Assembly (NCBI RefSeq): GCF_037071985.1
Contig: NZ_JAXHDF010000005.1
Location: forward strand, 291,080-355,079
Source of the DNA: Pseudogracilibacillus sp037071985
GTDB taxonomy: Bacteria; Bacillota; Bacilli; Bacillales; Amphibacillaceae
Reading direction: 5' to 3'
DNA length: 64,000 nucleotides
This document shows positions 16,732-26,051 of this stretch, in pieces. The notes under the pieces were generated by a model. It was not told the origin of the DNA and did no database searches. It was given only the letters and a program-made list of their open reading frames with translations. Positions within the stretch are counted from its first letter, which is position 1. Every line of letters begins with the position of its first letter. The translations under genes and the position numbers were made by a program.

Positions 16732-17010
16732 TTGAATAGGCAAGAAACTGATTTTAACCAAGATACCGCTTCATCAGCTACAACCATTGCAAAACTTACA
16801 TTGCTAGGTTCGGCCATCACTACACTCGGAGATGCTATATCAACTATAGCCGCTGCGTTGGCCTTGGAGGAAATACTTGCAACAGAAGAAGAACCTCAAG
16901 CCGATCAGGAGGATCAAGTCGATCAGCAACAAATGATCGATTCCTTGCAAAAACAAATAAATGAATTAAAAGGTGAACTTAAAAAAGTAAAATTAGATTC
17001 AAATAATTGA
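16732..17010 (+). CDS. Small protein with Ala/Thr-rich helix and C-terminal coiled coil
   Basis: 92 residues from a TTG seven bases after AGGGGGGAG. Residues 17-50 are an amphipathic, alanine-, isoleucine- and threonine-rich helix. Residues 51-65 are acidic and glutamine-rich. Residues 66-90 form a heptad coiled coil (MIDSLQKQINELKGELKKV). Proteins of this shape occur in Bacillaceae without known function. It stands alone on the plus strand. Confidence 0.55.
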   Translation: MNRQETDFNQDTASSATTIAKLTLLGSAITTLGDAISTIAAALALEEILATEEEPQADQEDQVDQQQMIDSLQKQINELKGELKKVKLDSNN

Positions 17011-17250
17011 TGAAATTAATTAGGCTCTTTTCCATCGTTAATGTGTCTAATTATCAAGGATGTAAAGAACGGGTTTAGTTAAATTATTGGCGTTTAATGC
17101 CTGCCAAACGGGTACTTAGCAATAAAGACCAACGAGTATAACATTAGATATGAACTAGCTTGTAACGCCAACTGGCACTCCTCCGAGGTTTTAATAGTTG
17201 ACTCAAGAATATATATTTCGTTATTAATTGTTTCAAATTAGTAACCACTT
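17011..17250 (+). other. Intergenic, nothing recognised
   Basis: I see only a small hairpin-like CTCCTCCGAGG at 17178-17188. No frame, RNA gene or operator is supported. Confidence 0.3.
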
Positions 17251-17287
17251 AAAGCTCCTAGCCTTTTAGGACTCGGGGAGTTTTTTT
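17251..17287 (+). terminator. Rho-independent terminator, plus strand
   Basis: AAAGCTCC...GGGGAGTTTTTTT with an inner TCCTA/TAGGA stem. It could end the 16732-17010 transcript. Confidence 0.6.
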
Positions 17288-17311
17288 GTTCAAAAGTAGT
17301 TTAGTTATTTT

Positions 17312-18472
17312 TTATTGCATACGTGCCGGCTTTTTCCATGCGATCGAAATTCCTACTCCTATAGCTAAAAAGAGAGACGAAAAATAAAATGGATAATCTA
17401 AATTAACATCGAATAATACCCCACCGATAACTGGCCCTAAGACATTTCCAATACTAGTAAACATTGAGTTCATTCCTCCTACAAATCCTTGTTCATCTTC
17501 GGCTATTTTTGATAAGTAGGATGTGACTGCAGGGCGAATTAAATCAAAGCCAACAAATAATACGACTGTTACAATAAGAATGGTCGCATACGTGTTTACC
17601 AAGGTCATTAAAAATACAAGAAATACAGAAACTAGTAAGCAGTAGCGGATTAAAATAATTTCTCCAAACCGCTTTGTTAACCGATCAAATAATGCCACTT
17701 GTGCAATTGCTCCTACAATTGCACCTCCAGTTATTACTATTGCAATATCTTTTGGTGTAAATGCAAATTTATGATCAACAAACAGTGAAAATAATGATTC
17801 AAAAGCTGCTAAACTAAAGGAAGAAATGAAAATTATTAAAAAAGCAATAAAATACATTGGTACAAAAATCCGCTTGAATCCAGATATATTTTCATTCATT
17901 TCCTTTTCATATTTTTGGCGTTCAGGCTCTCGAAGAGTAAAAAAGGACAGAACAGCAGCGACAAGTGCCAATCCCGCGGCAAAAAAGAATGGAAAGCGAG
18001 AACCAATTTCAGCAAGGAACCCACCAATTCCTGGTCCAATAATAAATCCCGTCGAAATGGAAGCGGACATATATCCGAGCGCTTTTGATCTAGTCTCCAT
18101 TGTTGTTATATCAGCAATAAAAGCTGTTACAGCTGGCATGATAAAGGCAGCGCTTATCCCGCCGAGAACTCGAGAGATAAAAAGGACTTCAACGGTCTTA
18201 CCGAGGCCGAATAACAGTTCAGAGAAACTGAAGATCAATAATCCGAATACGATCATATTTTTACGCCCAAACCTATCCACCCATTTTCCTGCAAGTGGAG
18301 ATACTAATAGTTGGGCAAGTGCAAATGCCGCTACGAGATTCCCAACGACTGACCCGGATAGGTGCAATTCATTCATGATCGTTGGGATTACTGGAATGAC
18401 AAGTCCAATTCCTAAAAAGGCGATAAATAAATTGGTAAGTAAAATTGGTAACGCCATTTGCCTCTTTTTCAT
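17312..18472 (-). CDS. MFS multidrug-efflux-type transporter (DHA1, NorA/Blt-like)
   Basis: 386 residues and 12 membrane segments. Motif A is GKWVDRFGRKNM near residue 62. The drug-proton antiporter motif C region is near 140 (GFIIGPGIGGFLAE), and SRVLGGISAAFIMP is near 100. These are hallmarks of NorA, Bmr and Blt, which export fluoroquinolones and cationic dyes. The substrate here is unknown. It has no adjacent regulator gene and is convergent with the small plus-strand gene. Confidence 0.85.
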   Translation of the reverse strand: MKKRQMALPILLTNLFIAFLGIGLVIPVIPTIMNELHLSGSVVGNLVAAFALAQLLVSPLAGKWVDRFGRKNMIVFGLLIFSFSELLFGLGKTVEVLFISRVLGGISAAFIMPAVTAFIADITTMETRSKALGYMSASISTGFIIGPGIGGFLAEIGSRFPFFFAAGLALVAAVLSFFTLREPERQKYEKEMNENISGFKRIFVPMYFIAFLIIFISSFSLAAFESLFSLFVDHKFAFTPKDIAIVITGGAIVGAIAQVALFDRLTKRFGEIILIRYCLLVSVFLVFLMTLVNTYATILIVTVVLFVGFDLIRPAVTSYLSKIAEDEQGFVGGMNSMFTSIGNVLGPVIGGVLFDVNLDYPFYFSSLFLAIGVGISIAWKKPARMQ

Positions 18473-18569
18473 CTTTTTTCTCCTTTTCCTAATGAATAAA
18501 GTAATTATATACTCTTATTTCCAATAGAGTCAATATTCTATAGCTATTTCCTAATTTCCAAAACAAAAA

Positions 18570-18590
18570 CCCTAGATACGAATTCTAGGG
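18570..18590 (-). terminator. Terminator of the sulfonate-type ABC operon
   Basis: CCCTAGA/TCTAGGG with a 7-base loop, followed on the minus strand by TTTTTGTTTT. Confidence 0.75.
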
Positions 18591-18633
18591 TATATAAAGA
18601 TTTCTATTATAAATCAATGTATTTATTCTATTG

Positions 18634-19425
18634 TTAAACACTTACTGTTTGAATAGGCTTTTTCACTATATGCTCTTTATACGGCTTTCGGTTCATAATC
18701 CGTGCTAAAATCTCTTCCACGTACAAAGAAAATTCTATTTGCGTACGTCTTCTTGGTCGAGGTAGATTAATCTTTTGATCAAGTGAAATCCTGCCTTCTT
18801 CAATTAATAGGACACGGTCCGCAATTGCTACTGCTTCCTCTACATCGTGGGTAACTAAGATAGCGGTAAATCCTCTATCGTTCCATAATGCTTCAATCAA
18901 TTCTTGCATATCGATCCGAGTCAACGCATCTAATGCACCAAGAGGTTCATCCAGTAATAATAATTCTGGATCATGAACAAGTGCTCGAGCTAATGCAACC
19001 CGTTGTTTTTGTCCTCCCGATAAATTTCTAGGCCAGTCATGACGTCGATCTGCTAAACCTACATGATAAAGTGTTTCAATTGCTTTTACTTCCTTTTCTT
19101 TCGATAAGGCTATTTGGATATTATCAATGACACGTTTCCATGGAAGTAGCCGACCATCTTGAAACATCATTCTGGCATATTTATTTAATTGAGTTAAAGC
19201 TTCCCCATTCATAATGATAGTACCTTTGTTCACTTGTTCAAGACCTGCAATCAGTCTAAGAAGGGTACTTTTTCCGCATCCACTCTTTCCAACTATAGCG
19301 ACAAATTCCCCTTTTTCAATTTCAAGATCTATTTCTTGTAAGACCATATGGTCACCAAAACTTTTACTGACTCCTTGCAAAGATATATGTTTTTTTCTTT
19401 TGAGTTGTTGTTCTAATTGTTCCAT
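18634..19425 (-). CDS. ssuB: Sulfonate/nitrate/taurine-type ABC transporter ATP-binding protein
   Basis: 263 residues. The Walker A GKSGCGKS is at 46-53, MMFQDGRLLPWKRV (Q-loop, typical of SsuB/TauB) is near 86, the signature LSGGQKQR is at 135-142 and LLLLDEPLGALD (Walker B) is near 155. The H-loop lies in LVTHDVEEA. It energises the SsuC-like permease, whose reading frame it overlaps by 13 bases. It is the last gene of an A-C-B operon. No ssuD monooxygenase is present, so the substrate could be another sulfonate, nitrate- or thiamine-like compound. Confidence 0.88.
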   Translation of the reverse strand: MEQLEQQLKRKKHISLQGVSKSFGDHMVLQEIDLEIEKGEFVAIVGKSGCGKSTLLRLIAGLEQVNKGTIIMNGEALTQLNKYARMMFQDGRLLPWKRVIDNIQIALSKEKEVKAIETLYHVGLADRRHDWPRNLSGGQKQRVALARALVHDPELLLLDEPLGALDALTRIDMQELIEALWNDRGFTAILVTHDVEEAVAIADRVLLIEEGRISLDQKINLPRPRRRTQIEFSLYVEEILARIMNRKPYKEHIVKKPIQTVSV

Positions 19426-20177
19426 TTTAATAATCTCCCCTCAAAATACTTCGCAATGATATCAGATAATTTTCCAAACAGTGCATACAAAACGATACTT
19501 AATACAATGACATCCATCTGCATAAATTCTCTTGCGTTCATTGCCATGTATCCAATACCTACATGAGTTGAAATTGTTTCTGCAACAATAAGCGTTAACC
19601 ACATAACGCCTAATGAAAACCTCACACCGACTAATATGGATGACATAGCTCCAGGAAGTATTACAGTAAAAAATAAAGATTTCCCTTTTAATCCATAAGC
19701 TCTACCCATCTCGATTAAATCCCTATCAACCGACCTAATTCCGTGATACGTGTTAATATATATAGGAAATAAAACCCCAAGAGCTACGAGGAAAATCTTG
19801 GATGTTTCATCTATACCAAACCATAAGATAACTAGAGGTATTAAAGCTAAATGTGGAATATTCCTTAACATCTGAATCGATGTATCAAGAAGTAATTCAG
19901 AGTACTTGGATATTCCATTAAATAACCCTAATAGAAATCCAATACTGCCTCCGATTAAAAATCCAGCCAATGCCCTACCTAAGCTAACCAAAATATGTTC
20001 ATATAATTCTCCCGTTGACAAAAGGGTTATAGCTGCCTGTAGTACTTCAAGAGGTGCTGGTAAAATTCGTTGAGGAATAAAACCAAGCCATGATAGGAAT
20101 TGCCATCCTACTAAAATAAGCCCTGGTATAAGCCACGGTATAAGTTGTTTACTTGACCCTTTTATACGTGGCATCAT
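19413..20177 (-). CDS. ssuC: Sulfonate/nitrate/taurine-type ABC transporter permease
   Basis: 254 residues with six membrane segments and the EAA loop near residue 155-175 (IEMGRAYGLKGKSLFFTVILPGA), which contacts the ATPase. The SsuC family signatures ILPAPLEVLQA and NIPHLALIPLVILWFGI are present. GGAGGTAGATAAA precedes the ATG. It lies 15 bases downstream of the frameshifted binding protein and overlaps the ATPase gene. Confidence 0.88.
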   Translation of the reverse strand: MMPRIKGSSKQLIPWLIPGLILVGWQFLSWLGFIPQRILPAPLEVLQAAITLLSTGELYEHILVSLGRALAGFLIGGSIGFLLGLFNGISKYSELLLDTSIQMLRNIPHLALIPLVILWFGIDETSKIFLVALGVLFPIYINTYHGIRSVDRDLIEMGRAYGLKGKSLFFTVILPGAMSSILVGVRFSLGVMWLTLIVAETISTHVGIGYMAMNAREFMQMDVIVLSIVLYALFGKLSDIIAKYFEGRLLKWNN

Positions 20178-20192
20178 TTTATCTACCTCCTA

Positions 20193-21151
20193 TTATTTCA
20201 TTACTTCATTTACATCAATTTTCTTCGGGATAATATTTAATTCATAAAATAAATTGGCAATATGTTGTTGCTCTTCGATAATTTCCTCGTTGATCTGATC
20301 CACTCCATAATGGCGTCTTTCAACAGCAAGTCTGATGGCATCTTCCTCTAGATTTAATAATGGAGCAAGCATCGATACCAATTCCTCATGGTTTGCGTTT
20401 GCCCAATCAGAGGATTTCGCTACTTCTTCAATAATTAAGTCTCCTACTTTTTCATGTTTTTCCGCAAATTTTTCCGTTGCAATAAAAAAATCCCTATCTG
20501 TTGTGAGACCTTTTCCATTAGTCAGTAACACCCCGTCTGAATAGAGTTCTGTTGAAGCTGTAAACGGATCCCATACAACCATGGCATCTATATTCCCTTG
20601 CTCAAAAGCAACCCTAGCATCACCAGGCTGGAGATATGCTGGTGTAATGTCAGAGTACTCAATCCCTGCCTCTTCCAATGCTTTGACAAGTAAATAATGG
20701 GAACTAGACCCTTTTGCAAAGCTAATTTTCTTGCCCTTTAAATCTTCGAGTGATTGGATGGTTGAATTTTTTGGTACTACTATTCCACTTCCCTCAAATT
20801 TAGGTTTACCGGCTGCCAATGTTACAAAAGGAGTTCCGGCAGCTTGAGCAAAAATTACGGGAGTATTCCCTGTTCTGCCTACATCAATGCTACCCGCGTT
20901 TAACGCCTCAATTAAAGCTGGACCAGCTTGGAACTCATGCCATTCCACTTCATATCCTAATGGTTCTAAGCTCTCCTCCAATGTTCCAAGTCCTTTCAAA
21001 ATGACAAATGGACAATTTTTTGATACCCTATGCGAACAATCTTTTCCTCTTCTACATCAGCGGAAAGTTCTTCTTGATTAGTACCGCACGCGGATAAAAC
21101 CGCTATTAATAACATTAAAAAACTTACTAACAACAGTAAACTCTTTTTCAA
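20193..21151 (-). pseudogene. ssuA: Sulfonate-type ABC transporter substrate-binding lipoprotein, frameshifted
   Basis: It starts at TTG 21151 (GGAGGA nine bases upstream) with a lipoprotein signal LKKSLLLLV...AVLSACG, so the mature protein starts at the cysteine. Residues up to VRIGYQK are normal, and then the frame ends in KIVHLSF and a stop. Shifting by one base at the T6 run 21016-21021 (A6 in the coding strand; A7 would be in frame) restores NCPFVILKGLGTLEESLEPLGYEV and an intact SsuA domain to the end. One missing base thus splits the gene. It could be a real mutation, a phase-variable homopolymer or a sequencing error. The rest of the operon is intact. Confidence 0.85.
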
Positions 21152-21297
21152 TTCCTTAACTCCTCCTTGATTAATTAATAAAGAGGGTACTGATTTAGCC
21201 TATGTATGAATGACTAGTAGGTTCCTGTCCTCATGATATTTTTAACATAATTTCTAATATTTTAGGAAAACTAAACTAACTAATTTTCGAGGAGGCT

Positions 21298-21801
21298 ATG
21301 TATCCTATGCTTGACCAAAAACAACAAGCGGAGCCATATCATTCCGGGGAGATTTATCATCTCTGGGATTTTTTATTAACTACTAAAGAATATTTAGTAA
21401 CACTTCAAGTACTTAATAATCATGCAGGAGATCAAGACTTAAAAGATTTTCTAGATGATCTTACTGAAAATGGTTTTACACCTGAAGAAGAACAAGTTGA
21501 AAGTATTTTAAGCAATGCTGGCATTCGATTACCTCCAGCTCCTCCTGATCGTCCAAATGTAGAAGTAGAGGACATTCCTGCAGGTGCACGTTTTAATGAC
21601 CCTGAGATTGCCAGTTTAGTTCAAAAAGAATTACTAACAGGGAAAATGATCTGCAGCTATATAATGGGGATTTGCGTTCATGAAGATATTAAAAATCTCT
21701 TTGGTGAATTTCATACTTTGAAAGAAGAATACGATGTAAAGTTAGCCAAGATTAGAAAAGAAAAAGGCTGGGTCGTCTCGCCACCAATAAATATTAAATA
21801 A
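21298..21801 (+). CDS. DUF3231 family protein
   Basis: 167 residues with the DUF3231 pattern: EPYHSGEIYHLWDFLLTTK near 12, DLKDFLDDLTENGFTPEEEQ near 50, LPPAPPDRPNVEVEDIPAGARF near 80 and LLTGKMICSYIMGICVHEDIK near 115. DUF3231 proteins of Bacillaceae are ferritin-like four-helix proteins of unknown role, often with two domains of about 330 residues; this is a single-domain form. AGGAGG is two bases from the first ATG and 11 from the second (21307), so the start is uncertain by three residues. Confidence 0.8.
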   Translation: MYPMLDQKQQAEPYHSGEIYHLWDFLLTTKEYLVTLQVLNNHAGDQDLKDFLDDLTENGFTPEEEQVESILSNAGIRLPPAPPDRPNVEVEDIPAGARFNDPEIASLVQKELLTGKMICSYIMGICVHEDIKNLFGEFHTLKEEYDVKLAKIRKEKGWVVSPPINIK

Positions 21802-21823
21802 TCGCCAAGGAGCGTTCATACAA

Positions 21824-23062
21824 ATGGCATCCAAGAATAATACGATGACTATTATGGCTATTGGTTCAATTCCACTAATCATGACACTTGGGAATTCGAT
21901 GCTTATCCCAATATTTCCTGCCATGAAGTCTGCTTTAAAGCTTTCTCAAATGCAAGTTAGCTTAACTATCACAGTATTTTCTATTGCAGCAGCTATTTTT
22001 ATCCCAATTTTTGGTTACCTATCTGATCGATATTCAAGGAAAATTATTATTGTTCCTTCCTTAATTTTATTTGGTTTGGGTGGTGTAGTGGCAGGCTTAG
22101 GGGCTGCTATATTCTCAAATTCTTACGTATGGATTTTAATTGGGAGAACACTTCAGGGGATTGGGGCTGCAGGTACAGCTCCAATTGCCATGGCACTAAC
22201 TGGAGATTTATTTAGAGGTGGAGAGCGAAGTCGTGTGTTAGGTATAGTGGAGGCGTCTAATGGATTAGGAAAGGTTTTGTCACCAATACTCGGTTCCTTG
22301 CTTGGTCTTATTGTTTGGTATTCAGTATTTTTCGCTTTTCCTGCAATATGTCTGATCTCTATATTATTGACATGGATTTTTATAAAAGAAAAAAGCTTTC
22401 GTCAAGATCCACCCCCTTTTAGAAAATATATGCTTGGTCTTTTAAGTGTTTTTAAATTGGAAGGTCGCTGGTTGTTTGTCACCTATCTTGCCGGTGGAAC
22501 TTGCTTATTTACTTTGTTCGGCATCTTATTTTACTTATCTGATGTGTTAGAAGAAAAACATGATATTGATGGGGTTGTCAAAGGCCTTATATTAGCGATT
22601 CCCTTACTTTTCATGGTGACAACCTCATATATAACTGGAAGTAAAATTGGAAAAGATATGGAGAAAATGAAAAAACTCATGTTACTTGGGTTTTCCTTTA
22701 TGACAATATCCTTTGCTTTGTTAACATTATTTGAAAAGCTCGTATCTTTTCTAGCCATTCTTGCTCTAAGCAGTATAGGTGCCGGGCTCATTTTACCATG
22801 TGTGAATAGCTTAATAACTGGATCAGTTGGGAAAGAGCGGCGAGGCTTTGTCACTTCATTATATGGTTCTGTCAGATTTATAGGAGTTGCAATCGGTCCG
22901 CCTATATTTGCTCGTTTAATGGATTGGTCACGTACAGGAATGTTCTTATCCATTGCAATTCTTGCTCTGATTGTAGGTCTTCTTGTTCTTTTATTCATTC
23001 GCGTGAAAGGAAAGGACGGAAAAGAAAACAAAAATACAACGTTTCGGTATAAATATACGTAA
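21824..23062 (+). CDS. MFS transporter (DHA1 multidrug-type)
   Basis: 412 residues and 12 membrane segments. It carries motif A GYLSDRYSRK near 65, IGRTLQGIGAAGTAP near 105 and a C-terminal basic tail (RVKGKDGKENK). It lies 22 bases after the DUF3231 stop with AAGGAG before the ATG, so the two are probably co-transcribed. Its stop abuts the stop of the convergent YitT-like gene. Substrate unknown. Confidence 0.82.
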   Translation: MASKNNTMTIMAIGSIPLIMTLGNSMLIPIFPAMKSALKLSQMQVSLTITVFSIAAAIFIPIFGYLSDRYSRKIIIVPSLILFGLGGVVAGLGAAIFSNSYVWILIGRTLQGIGAAGTAPIAMALTGDLFRGGERSRVLGIVEASNGLGKVLSPILGSLLGLIVWYSVFFAFPAICLISILLTWIFIKEKSFRQDPPPFRKYMLGLLSVFKLEGRWLFVTYLAGGTCLFTLFGILFYLSDVLEEKHDIDGVVKGLILAIPLLFMVTTSYITGSKIGKDMEKMKKLMLLGFSFMTISFALLTLFEKLVSFLAILALSSIGAGLILPCVNSLITGSVGKERRGFVTSLYGSVRFIGVAIGPPIFARLMDWSRTGMFLSIAILALIVGLLVLLFIRVKGKDGKENKNTTFRYKYT

Positions 23063-23662
23063 TCACTCAATCGTATACGTTTCATATGGGTCGTAATTAC
23101 AAATGAAGTCAACAAGTTTAGTTGATATCCATTGGCTGATAAAAGCGAGAATCATTATTCTCCAGCTAATTACAGCTGCTGTAATAAAGAAGATAGAACA
23201 ATTAAAAATAAATAGAGGTTTACCGGGTAAAATATTTGCTCGATGTGCAATCATATATGCCATGACACCCATGCCACCATTTGAGACACCTTGGCGCATT
23301 AATAATCCTACCCCAATTCCTAAAAAAAAGGAACCAAAAATAAGATCAATAATTAGATTTCGGTTTGTAATATAAATAAAACTTTCTACTACATCAATTG
23401 TGAGGGAGGCTACTGTCATTCCAACTACAGTCCAAACTGCAAAACGCTTCCCAAGATAATTTATTCCAGCTAAAAGTAGAACAAAATTGACAATCCAGAG
23501 AGAGGGACCCATTGGAATATAAAAATAATAATTGAGTAAAATGGCTAGACCACCGGCCCCTCCAGAAGGTATCGATTGCGGAAAAAGAAATAATCCCATT
23601 CCGAGCCCTTGAAAGATCCCGCCTAATAGAACTAGTCCACCTTTTTGAATGCCTGTTTTCAT
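23063..23662 (-). CDS. YitT-family membrane protein lacking the DUF2179 domain
   Basis: 199 residues, five membrane segments and the YitT signature SIPSGGAGGLAILLNYYF near residue 31 and GVSNGGMGVMAYM near 127. Most YitT proteins carry a further C-terminal DUF2179 of about 80 residues, which is absent here. GGAGGGCC lies upstream of the ATG. Its function is unknown; its 3' end meets that of the MFS gene with no gap. Confidence 0.8.
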   Translation of the reverse strand: MKTGIQKGGLVLLGGIFQGLGMGLFLFPQSIPSGGAGGLAILLNYYFYIPMGPSLWIVNFVLLLAGINYLGKRFAVWTVVGMTVASLTIDVVESFIYITNRNLIIDLIFGSFFLGIGVGLLMRQGVSNGGMGVMAYMIAHRANILPGKPLFIFNCSIFFITAAVISWRIMILAFISQWISTKLVDFICNYDPYETYTIE

Positions 23663-23766
23663 TAAAATAGGCCCTCCTCTTAATGTACACAGTTTTCATA
23701 CAGAGGTTTGTACACTTTGAAACATACTTATTCAATTATCATGACAATCATTACATGTATATGACA

Positions 23767-23904
23767 TTACTCATATATTTCATCAGAATGTTTAAATTTA
23801 AGTTTCTCCGATTTAATCGTTTCTTCTGTAATATTTTCTTTCATTTCTTTTTCCACAATACTTCTATCCTTCAACTCTTCTTTCCGATCTTGACTCTTTT
23901 CCAC
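23767..23904 (-). CDS. Small charged protein (45 residues), unknown
   Basis: A GTG start has AGAGGAGGATAAAA directly upstream, a strong ribosome binding site at good spacing. The 45 codons encode a highly charged helical protein beginning EKSQDRKEELKDRSIVEKEM and ending KFKHSDEIYE. The site strength, codon use and lack of hydrophobic residues argue for a real gene. No family recognised. Confidence 0.5.
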   Translation of the reverse strand: MEKSQDRKEELKDRSIVEKEMKENITEETIKSEKLKFKHSDEIYE

Positions 23905-24046
23905 TTTTATCCTCCTCTTTTTATCAATTGCATATATTTTGTCCTTTTTTGTCTAATATAATTGAATTTCTTCGAAATTAATGCAGGATTATATGAATAT
24001 TAAGCGAACTATAATAATAAGGATAAGTATCAGGGAGGCGAGAAAG

Positions 24047-25534
24047 ATGGTAAAAGCAACTATATTCCTTTTTGTGTTACTCATTATTGCAGCCATCGGA
24101 GGAATTGTTTGGTTGATCTATATGAAATTAAGATATAAAACGGTTCCTTCAAACATGGCATTAATTATTACTGGACCTAAACTGGGAGATCCAAAGAAAG
24201 AAACGAATATTTTCCATGATGAACAAGGGCGTTCCATGAAAGTAATCAGGGGTGGCGGACATCGGCTAAGATTATTCCAAACACATACACCTGTTTCCCT
24301 TACCTCATTCCAGCTACAAATAAAAACGCCAAAAGTATATACACTTCAGGGCGTTGGTATTTTTGGAGAAGCCGTTGCAACTGTGAAAGTTTCCGATACA
24401 TTGGAAGGGATTGTAAAATATGCTGAACAATTTTTAGGGAAAAAACAAAAAGATATTGAGTTTGAGGTTTCCGAAGTTCTAGGATCCAATTTACGAGCAA
24501 TCTTATCAAAAATGACAGTAGAACAAATAAATAGCGATAGAGAAAGTTTTAACGAACAAGTACGTGAGGTTGCCCAAGGCCAGCTCGATAATATGGGTTT
24601 TAAAATTACTTCCTTAGGACTGACAAACATAAAGGATGACGAAGGATATCTAGAAAATCTCGGTCGACCTAAAATTTCTGAAATCAAGAAAGAAGCAGAA
24701 ATTGCTGAAAGTACGAATAATCGTCAAACAAAGGTTCATGTTGCTCAAATGAATGAGGAAATAGCCAAAGAGGAATATGCGAGAGAGATAATTATTGCTG
24801 AAGCAAGAAAAGAAAAAGAAATAAAGGATGCGCAAAATTTAGCTATTACTGAACGTGAGAAAGCGAAATCAGAAGCTGCTTACATTTTAGAACAAGAAGA
24901 AAGAAATTTAGAAATTGAAAAAGAACGTTTAAAAATCATTAGACAAGATAGAGAAGAAAACTTGAAAATTCAACAACTAGAAGAAGAAAGACAAGTAATG
25001 CTCGAGCAAGAAAAAGTGAAAGTCAGAAAAGAAAAAGCAGACGCTGCATACTATGAAAAATTACGTGAAGCTGAAGCAGAAGCTGCGGCAAGACGTGAAG
25101 CCGGAAAGGCAGAAGCAGAAGTGATTCGATTAAAGAGTGCCGCTGAAATTGAAGCGATCGAAAAACGGGCTGAAGCATTAAACAAGCATAAAGAAGTCAT
25201 GCTGACAGAAATGATTATTAAAATGCTACCTGAATATGCTGCTGCAGTTGCGGATCCATTAGCAAAAGTAGAGTCGATCCGAATTCTTGATGGTGGAACC
25301 GGTGAACAAGTTAGTGGAATTCCTAAAATAGTTACGAATACATTAGCTAATTTACAAGAAAGTGTCACTCAGATGACTGGCCTGGATCTCGAAAGTATTT
25401 TAGATAAAGTTTCCGATATGAGCACAAAGGAAAAAGAAGAAATGGTACAGGAGCTCATCGCTCACAATACAGATTCAGAGGAAGAAACATATCCGGATGA
25501 AGATGAAAATGAGTCGGATGATTCCACCCAGTAA
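24047..25534 (+). CDS. floT: Flotillin-like membrane scaffold protein
   Basis: 495 residues from ATG 24047 (GGGAGG eight bases upstream; the longer frame has no such site). There is one N-terminal membrane segment (3-25). An SPFH/band-7 domain covers about 30-210 (VRGGGHRLRLFQTH-like region, LGSNLRAILSKMTVEQI). A long flotillin coiled coil rich in A, E and K covers 210-400 (EAEAEAAARREAGKAEAEVI), and the tail is acidic. Flotillins organise functional membrane microdomains and affect fluidity, signalling and secretion. The NfeD partner gene (yuaF) usually found upstream in B. subtilis is not adjacent here. Confidence 0.92.
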   Translation: MVKATIFLFVLLIIAAIGGIVWLIYMKLRYKTVPSNMALIITGPKLGDPKKETNIFHDEQGRSMKVIRGGGHRLRLFQTHTPVSLTSFQLQIKTPKVYTLQGVGIFGEAVATVKVSDTLEGIVKYAEQFLGKKQKDIEFEVSEVLGSNLRAILSKMTVEQINSDRESFNEQVREVAQGQLDNMGFKITSLGLTNIKDDEGYLENLGRPKISEIKKEAEIAESTNNRQTKVHVAQMNEEIAKEEYAREIIIAEARKEKEIKDAQNLAITEREKAKSEAAYILEQEERNLEIEKERLKIIRQDREENLKIQQLEEERQVMLEQEKVKVRKEKADAAYYEKLREAEAEAAARREAGKAEAEVIRLKSAAEIEAIEKRAEALNKHKEVMLTEMIIKMLPEYAAAVADPLAKVESIRILDGGTGEQVSGIPKIVTNTLANLQESVTQMTGLDLESILDKVSDMSTKEKEEMVQELIAHNTDSEEETYPDEDENESDDSTQ

Positions 25535-25543
25535 TATATGAAG

Positions 25544-25594
25544 AAAAGTCCGAAGAGATGATTCAATCGATGTTGAATGAATTTCGGACTTTTT
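25544..25594 (+). terminator. Flotillin terminator
   Basis: AAAAGTCCGAA...TTCGGACTTTTT with an inner ATTCAA/TTGAAT stem, ten bases after the stop. Confidence 0.8.
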
Positions 25595-25689
25595 GTTGTT
25601 TCAATGGATAAGGCTATGTTGGAGTTGTTTTAACCTAGAACGAATTGATCGTTGCACTTCGAAGTACATTCCCCCTACTTTCGGATGTC

Positions 25690-25890
25690 TATGTTACTTC
25701 ACAGGGATTCTGCTCAATTCTCGGGCACATAACTCTTAAATAGAGTACCCTCACTTGGATTATACGTATTATCGGGAACATAACTCTTAGATATGATACC
25801 CTCACAGGGATGATAATGTATTCTCGGGAGCATAAACCTTAGATATGTGACCTTCGCTGGGATTCTAATTTATCCTCGGGAGCATAAAAA
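25690..25890. repeat. Tandem repeat, about four units of 51-52 bp
   Basis: TCGGG(A/C)(A/G)CATAA occurs at 25721, 25772, 25824 and 25876 (periods 51, 52 and 52). Each unit continues with (A/C)CTTAGATAT..GTACCCTCAC-type sequence. On the minus strand each unit reads GAGGGTA...TATCTAAG(A)GTTATG(T/C)(T/G)CCCGA. No frame runs through it. It fills most of the gap between the flotillin terminator and the next gene. Confidence 0.75.
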
Positions 25891-26051
25891 AATACTTGAG
25901 CATAGTAACGGCCAGGTGTACACTGCTTTCAGTTAATTTTCCCCTCTGATTCCTCCCATTGTTATTCAGTGTTCTCCACTTGAGTCGTGAACATAAATTG
26001 TTGCTAATATGTTAAGATAAAGAAAGAGAACACATCGAGAAGGGATTATAT

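Noticed and set aside
17826..18527. Plus-strand 233-codon frame
   Set aside because: Antisense to a clear MFS transporter, with unusual R/N/S-rich composition. No start signal.
21152..21297. SAM or other riboswitch upstream of the sulfonate-type operon
   Set aside because: No conserved riboswitch core or terminator/antiterminator pair is visible in this short gap.
22531..23115. Minus-strand 194-codon frame
   Set aside because: It lies wholly antisense to the MFS gene and the YitT-like 3' end, has a basic/proline-rich random composition and no ribosome binding site.
25690..25890. CRISPR array
   Set aside because: The repeat units are 51-52 bp with drift throughout and no unique spacers between short identical repeats; no cas genes are near.
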